This document shows, one piece after another, positions 61,533-64,000 of a DNA stretch of 64,000 nt. Each line of letters begins with the position of its first letter. Position 1 is the stretch's first letter. A program made the translations under genes and the position numbers. Source of the DNA: VRUE01 sp963701265 (GTDB lineage Bacteria; Actinomycetota; Thermoleophilia; Solirubrobacterales; 70-9); assembly GCA_963701265.1 (NCBI GenBank), contig OY969581.1, forward strand, positions 1,612,001 through 1,676,000. Direction: 5' to 3'. A model generated the notes under the pieces. The model worked only from the letters and a program-made list of their open reading frames with translations, searched no databases and was not told where the DNA came from.

Positions 61533-62396
61533 ATGCTGATCGGCGCGCATGTCTCCACCTCTGGCGGTCTCGAGAAGGCGATCGAGCGCGGGACCGAGCG
61601 CGGTTGCGAATCGATTCAGATCTTCAACCAGAGCCCGCGGATGTGGCGGCCGACCAAGTACGGCCCGGATGATTTCGCCGCCTTCAAAGAGGCGATGGCG
61701 AGCTCCCCGATCGAAGCGGTGGTGATCCACGCCGTCTACTTGATCAACTGCGCCAGCAAGGACAAGGAGCTGCGTAAGAAGTCCCAGGCCTCGCTGACCC
61801 ACGCCCTGCGGATCGGCGACGAAATCGGCGCCGCCGGCGTTGTCCTGCACCCGGGGGCGCAGGTGAAAGAGCCGCTCGGGCCCTCGATGAAACGCGCCGG
61901 GAAGACAATCGCCGCCGCCCTCAAAGACAGCGACCGCTGCCCCCTCCTGCTCGAGCAGACCGCCGGCCACAAGGGCCTGCTCGGCCGCGACTTCGACCAG
62001 ACCGCAGAGCTGATCGAGCTCGCCGGCAGCGGCAAGCGGCTCGGCCTCTGCCTCGACTCCTGCCACCTCTTCGTCCAGGGCTACGACATCACCGACGAGG
62101 AACACCTGAGCGCCGTCGTCGACGAAGCCGACGCCAAGGTCGGCATCGAGCGCCTGCAGTGCCTGCACGTCAACGACGCCGCCGCCCCCCTCGGCTCCTG
62201 CCGCGACCGCCACGCCAACCTCGGCAAAGGCGAGATGGGCAAACAGGGCCTGGCCGCCTTCCTCTCAGAGCCCCGCTTCGAGGGCCTGCCGGCGACGCTC
62301 GAGACACCGGGACCTGACAAGAAAGGCGCGGACCGCAAGGAAGTCCTGGCGGCGAAGCGCCTGCGCAAAGCGGGGCTCAGGAAGCGCAATCGGTAG
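61533..62396 (+). CDS. nfo: Endonuclease IV (AP endonuclease)
   Basis: Zinc-dependent AP endonuclease of base-excision repair, 287 residues. The TIM-barrel metal ligands are visible in MLIGAHVST, VVIHAVYLIN, VVLHPGAQ, LLLEQTAG (Glu), CLDSCHLF, CLHVNDA and GSCRDRHANLG, ending with ATLETPG. A TAGGAT lies 8 bases before the ATG, so the mRNA may be nearly leaderless. Its stop codon is inside the first arm of stem-loop E4. Confidence 0.95.
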   Translation: MLIGAHVSTSGGLEKAIERGTERGCESIQIFNQSPRMWRPTKYGPDDFAAFKEAMASSPIEAVVIHAVYLINCASKDKELRKKSQASLTHALRIGDEIGAAGVVLHPGAQVKEPLGPSMKRAGKTIAAALKDSDRCPLLLEQTAGHKGLLGRDFDQTAELIELAGSGKRLGLCLDSCHLFVQGYDITDEEHLSAVVDEADAKVGIERLQCLHVNDAAAPLGSCRDRHANLGKGEMGKQGLAAFLSEPRFEGLPATLETPGPDKKGADRKEVLAAKRLRKAGLRKRNR

Positions 62397-62549
62397 GGAC
62401 GGCGGTTGGCTCTCGCGGGAATTGATGTCGCACGCGCCCGCTTCGCGAGCGCTTAGCTCCGAGGAAGGAGCGCGGCTTCGCCGCGCAGACACCGGATTGC
62501 ATTTCCGCTGCCTTCGGCAACATTCCCGCGAGAGCCAACCGCCGTCCCT
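62395..62549 (+). terminator. Giant 3' stem-loop E4 (type B apical loop), after nfo
   Basis: AGGGACGGCGGTTGGCTCTC... at 62395-62422 and its exact complement at 62522-62549 form a perfect 28-bp stem with a 99-base loop. The loop reads TGATGTCGCACGCGCC, then GCGCTTAGC, a 7-bp hairpin GCGCGGC-TTC-GCCGCGC, and CCTTCGGC. It includes the last two bases of the nfo stop codon. Confidence 0.8.
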
Positions 62550-62586
62550 CTCCAATCCGCTCCGAATCACCAAGCTCAACCGATAC

Positions 62587-62647
62587 GAGCACGGCGCTCC
62601 TCAGCCCAGTGGCTCGCTTGAGTGCTTTCGGCTCAGGGCCCGTGCTC
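62587..62647. repeat. Middle imperfect stem-loop between E4 and E5
   Basis: GAGCACGGCGCTCCTCAGCC (62587-62606) pairs with GGCTCAGGGCCCGTGCTC (62630-62647) with one mismatch and two bulged bases, around a 23-base loop. It occupies the centre of the interval, which makes a three-hairpin stack. Confidence 0.55.
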
Positions 62648-62663
62648 CAAGCTCGCTGTCGAG

Positions 62664-62812
62664 AGGGAGCCCGGTGGGTCTCTGGGCGAATGTGGCCGAA
62701 GGCCGCCGCTGCACTCGTGCCTCTAGGCGCGGCAAAGCCGCGCTCTTCAATTGTCGCTAAGCGCCGCAGGCGCGTGCGACATCAATTCGCCCAGAGACCC
62801 GCCGGGCTCCCT
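62664..62812 (-). terminator. Giant 3' stem-loop E5 (type B apical loop), after the acyl-CoA dehydrogenase gene
   Basis: AGGGAGCCCGGTGGGTCTCT... at 62664-62691 pairs with 62785-62812 over 28 bp with one G.T pair, around a 93-base loop. Read on the minus strand, the loop repeats the E4 order: TGATGTCGCACGCGCC (62784-62769), GCGCTTAGC, GCGCGGC-TTT-GCCGCGC, CCTTCGGC. The sense is that of the gene whose stop is 24 bases away. Confidence 0.8.
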
Positions 62813-62835
62813 TACCTCAGACGCTTGGACCCGGG

Positions 62836-64000
62836 CTATTTGACGTGAACGCCCGAGATCGAGCGCGAGATGACGAGGCGCTGGATCTCTGAGGTCCCCT
62901 CGAAGATCGTGTAAATCTTCGCGTCGCGGTGCATCCGCTCAACCGGGAACTCGCGGGTGTAGCCATTGCCGCCGAGGATCTGGATCGCCCGCTCGGTCGC
63001 CCAGACGGCGACCTCGCCGGCCTTCAGCTTCGACATCGAGCCCTCGGCGTTTTCGAATTTCTGCCCGGTGCGGCCCATCCAGGCGGCGCGCCAGACGAGC
63101 AGGCGGGCGGCGTCGATCTCCAGCTTCATGTCGGCGAGGGTGAAGGCGATCGACTGGTTCTCGATGATCGCGCGGCCGAACTGGGAGCGCTCTTTGGCGT
63201 ACTCGAGCGCGTATTCGTAGGCCGCGCGGGCGATGCCGACAGCCTGGGCACCGACCGTGGGGCGGCTTGCCTCGAAGGTCTGCATTGCTGCCTGCGACTT
63301 GCCCTTCTTGCCTTCGCGCACCCGCGCCAGGCGCTCATCAAGCTTTTCTTTGCCGCCGAGCAGGCAGGAGCCCGGAACGCGGCAGTCGTCGAGATGGACG
63401 TCAGCGGTGTGCGACGCACGCAGGCCGTGCTTCTTGACCTTGGCACCCTGCTCGCAGCCCTTCGTCCCCGGCGGAATCACGAAGGCGGCGTGGCCGCGTG
63501 AGCCGAGCTCGCGGTCGACCGTGGCGATGACGACGTGGACGTCGGCGATGCCGCCGTTGGTCGCCCAGGCCTTCTGGCCGTTGATCACCCACTCGTCGCT
63601 TGCCTCGTCGTACTTGGCGGTGGTGCGGATCGCAGAGACGTCGGAGCCGGCGTCCGGCTCAGAGGCGCAGAAAGCGGCGACTTTGGGGTCCTCGGGACTG
63701 CCGAAACACTGCGGGATCCACTCGCCGATCTGCTCCCCGGTTCCCTGGCCGAAGATCGCAGCGACCGCGAGCGAGGTGCCCATGATCGCCATGCCGATGC
63801 CGGCGTCGCCCCAGAAGAGCTCCTCGTTGGCGATCGGCAGCGTCAGGCCGGTGGGGTCGGCGAAGAACTGGCCCAGCGCTTCAAAGCTGTAAAGGCCGAT
63901 CTTGGCGGCCTCCTGGATCACCGGCCAGGGGGTCTCCTCGCGCTCGTCCCATTCCTCCGCAGCGGGACGGACGACGCCCTCGGCGAAGCCGTGCACCCAC
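62836..64000 (-). CDS. Acyl-CoA dehydrogenase, N-terminus cut by window edge
   Basis: FAD enzyme catalysing alpha-beta oxidation of an acyl-CoA. 387 residues are visible and the frame is open to the window edge (reading WVHGFAEGVVRPAAEEWDE), so the first residues are missing. AFCASEPDAGSDVSAIRT holds the FAD/substrate loop, GVQAVGIARAAYEYALEYAKERSQFGR-like and QILGGNGYTREFPVERMHRDAKIYTIFEGTSEIQR are the C-terminal family blocks with the catalytic Glu in FEGTSE. Chain-length preference cannot be told. Confidence 0.93.
   Translation of the reverse strand, partial: WVHGFAEGVVRPAAEEWDEREETPWPVIQEAAKIGLYSFEALGQFFADPTGLTLPIANEELFWGDAGIGMAIMGTSLAVAAIFGQGTGEQIGEWIPQCFGSPEDPKVAAFCASEPDAGSDVSAIRTTAKYDEASDEWVINGQKAWATNGGIADVHVVIATVDRELGSRGHAAFVIPPGTKGCEQGAKVKKHGLRASHTADVHLDDCRVPGSCLLGGKEKLDERLARVREGKKGKSQAAMQTFEASRPTVGAQAVGIARAAYEYALEYAKERSQFGRAIIENQSIAFTLADMKLEIDAARLLVWRAAWMGRTGQKFENAEGSMSKLKAGEVAVWATERAIQILGGNGYTREFPVERMHRDAKIYTIFEGTSEIQRLVISRSISGVHVK

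Larger units (their letters stand above)
62397..62835. other. 439-base gap filled by stacked stem-loops E4, a middle hairpin and E5
   Basis: Between the nfo and acyl-CoA dehydrogenase stops there is no credible gene. Open frames here (for example 62422-62760 plus) simply run through the palindromes. The space is almost wholly occupied by three inverted repeats. Confidence 0.7.

Noticed and set aside
62422..62760. Open frame of 112 codons between nfo and the acyl-CoA dehydrogenase gene
   Set aside because: It runs through the stem-loops E4 and E5 and has no protein-like pattern or ribosome-binding site.

Overview
The window is about 64 kb of GC-rich, densely packed chromosomal DNA. GTG and TTG starts are common, and many neighbours share start/stop overlaps (ATGA, GTGA, TGATG). 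An actinobacterium is the best fit, probably of class Thermoleophilia (Solirubrobacter/Conexibacter type). The reasons are a mycobacterial-type SerC, the classical Men pathway, GatCAB beside a GluRS, CymR-like cysteine control, and a secreted VTxAKL-repeat protein of a kind I associate with that class. The taxonomic call is inference; no rRNA or tRNA gene was found.

Layout. 1-15.3 kb: a branched-chain amino acid block, mostly on the minus strand. It runs leuA (with a Leu-rich leader peptide), a DUF559/AbiEi-type gene, an XRE-cupin regulator, leuC, leuD, a Tam-like methyltransferase, leuB, then (after a plus-strand repeat protein) ilvE, cimA, a DegT aminotransferase, argH and a truncated 3-methyladenine glycosylase. 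CimA with LeuCDB gives a threonine-independent route to 2-ketobutyrate and isoleucine. 13.9-20.1 kb: a DHA2 efflux pump, a small RTX protein, a VAT1-like reductase, serC-serA and a cupin. 20.4-33.2 kb: menaquinone genes (menE, menB, menA, menC, menD, menF) interleaved with ilvC and ilvBN. 33.2-40.5 kb: a UDP-sulfoquinovose synthase, two polytopic GT39-like proteins, a DUF2304-GT2 fusion and secreted proteins. 40.4-45.3 kb: NDH-2, then a 3.5 kb mobile element. 45.5-51.8 kb: gatCAB and a GMC oxidoreductase. 51.8-58.2 kb: folD, pcrA, a lipoprotein and a cysteine operon (rrf2-hicA-hicB-cysK-cysE). 58.2-64 kb: a NarL-like regulator, an HDOD-LuxR fusion, gltX, nfo and a truncated acyl-CoA dehydrogenase.

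The least expected signal is a set of very long stem-loops in the spaces between convergent genes (20159-20399, 51071-51148, 62395-62812). Each has a 23-28 bp near-perfect stem. Two pairs carry conserved apical loops that always read in the sense of the gene just upstream, while their stem sequences differ but stay complementary. They behave like structured 3'-UTR or terminator modules. Other notable features are a leuA attenuator in which the Leu-codon run can pair with the leuA Shine-Dalgarno, a mobile element with terminal inverted repeats and 14-bp direct repeats carrying unknown cargo, a duplicated menF tail flanking an inserted gene, and a HicAB toxin-antitoxin pair inside the cys operon.
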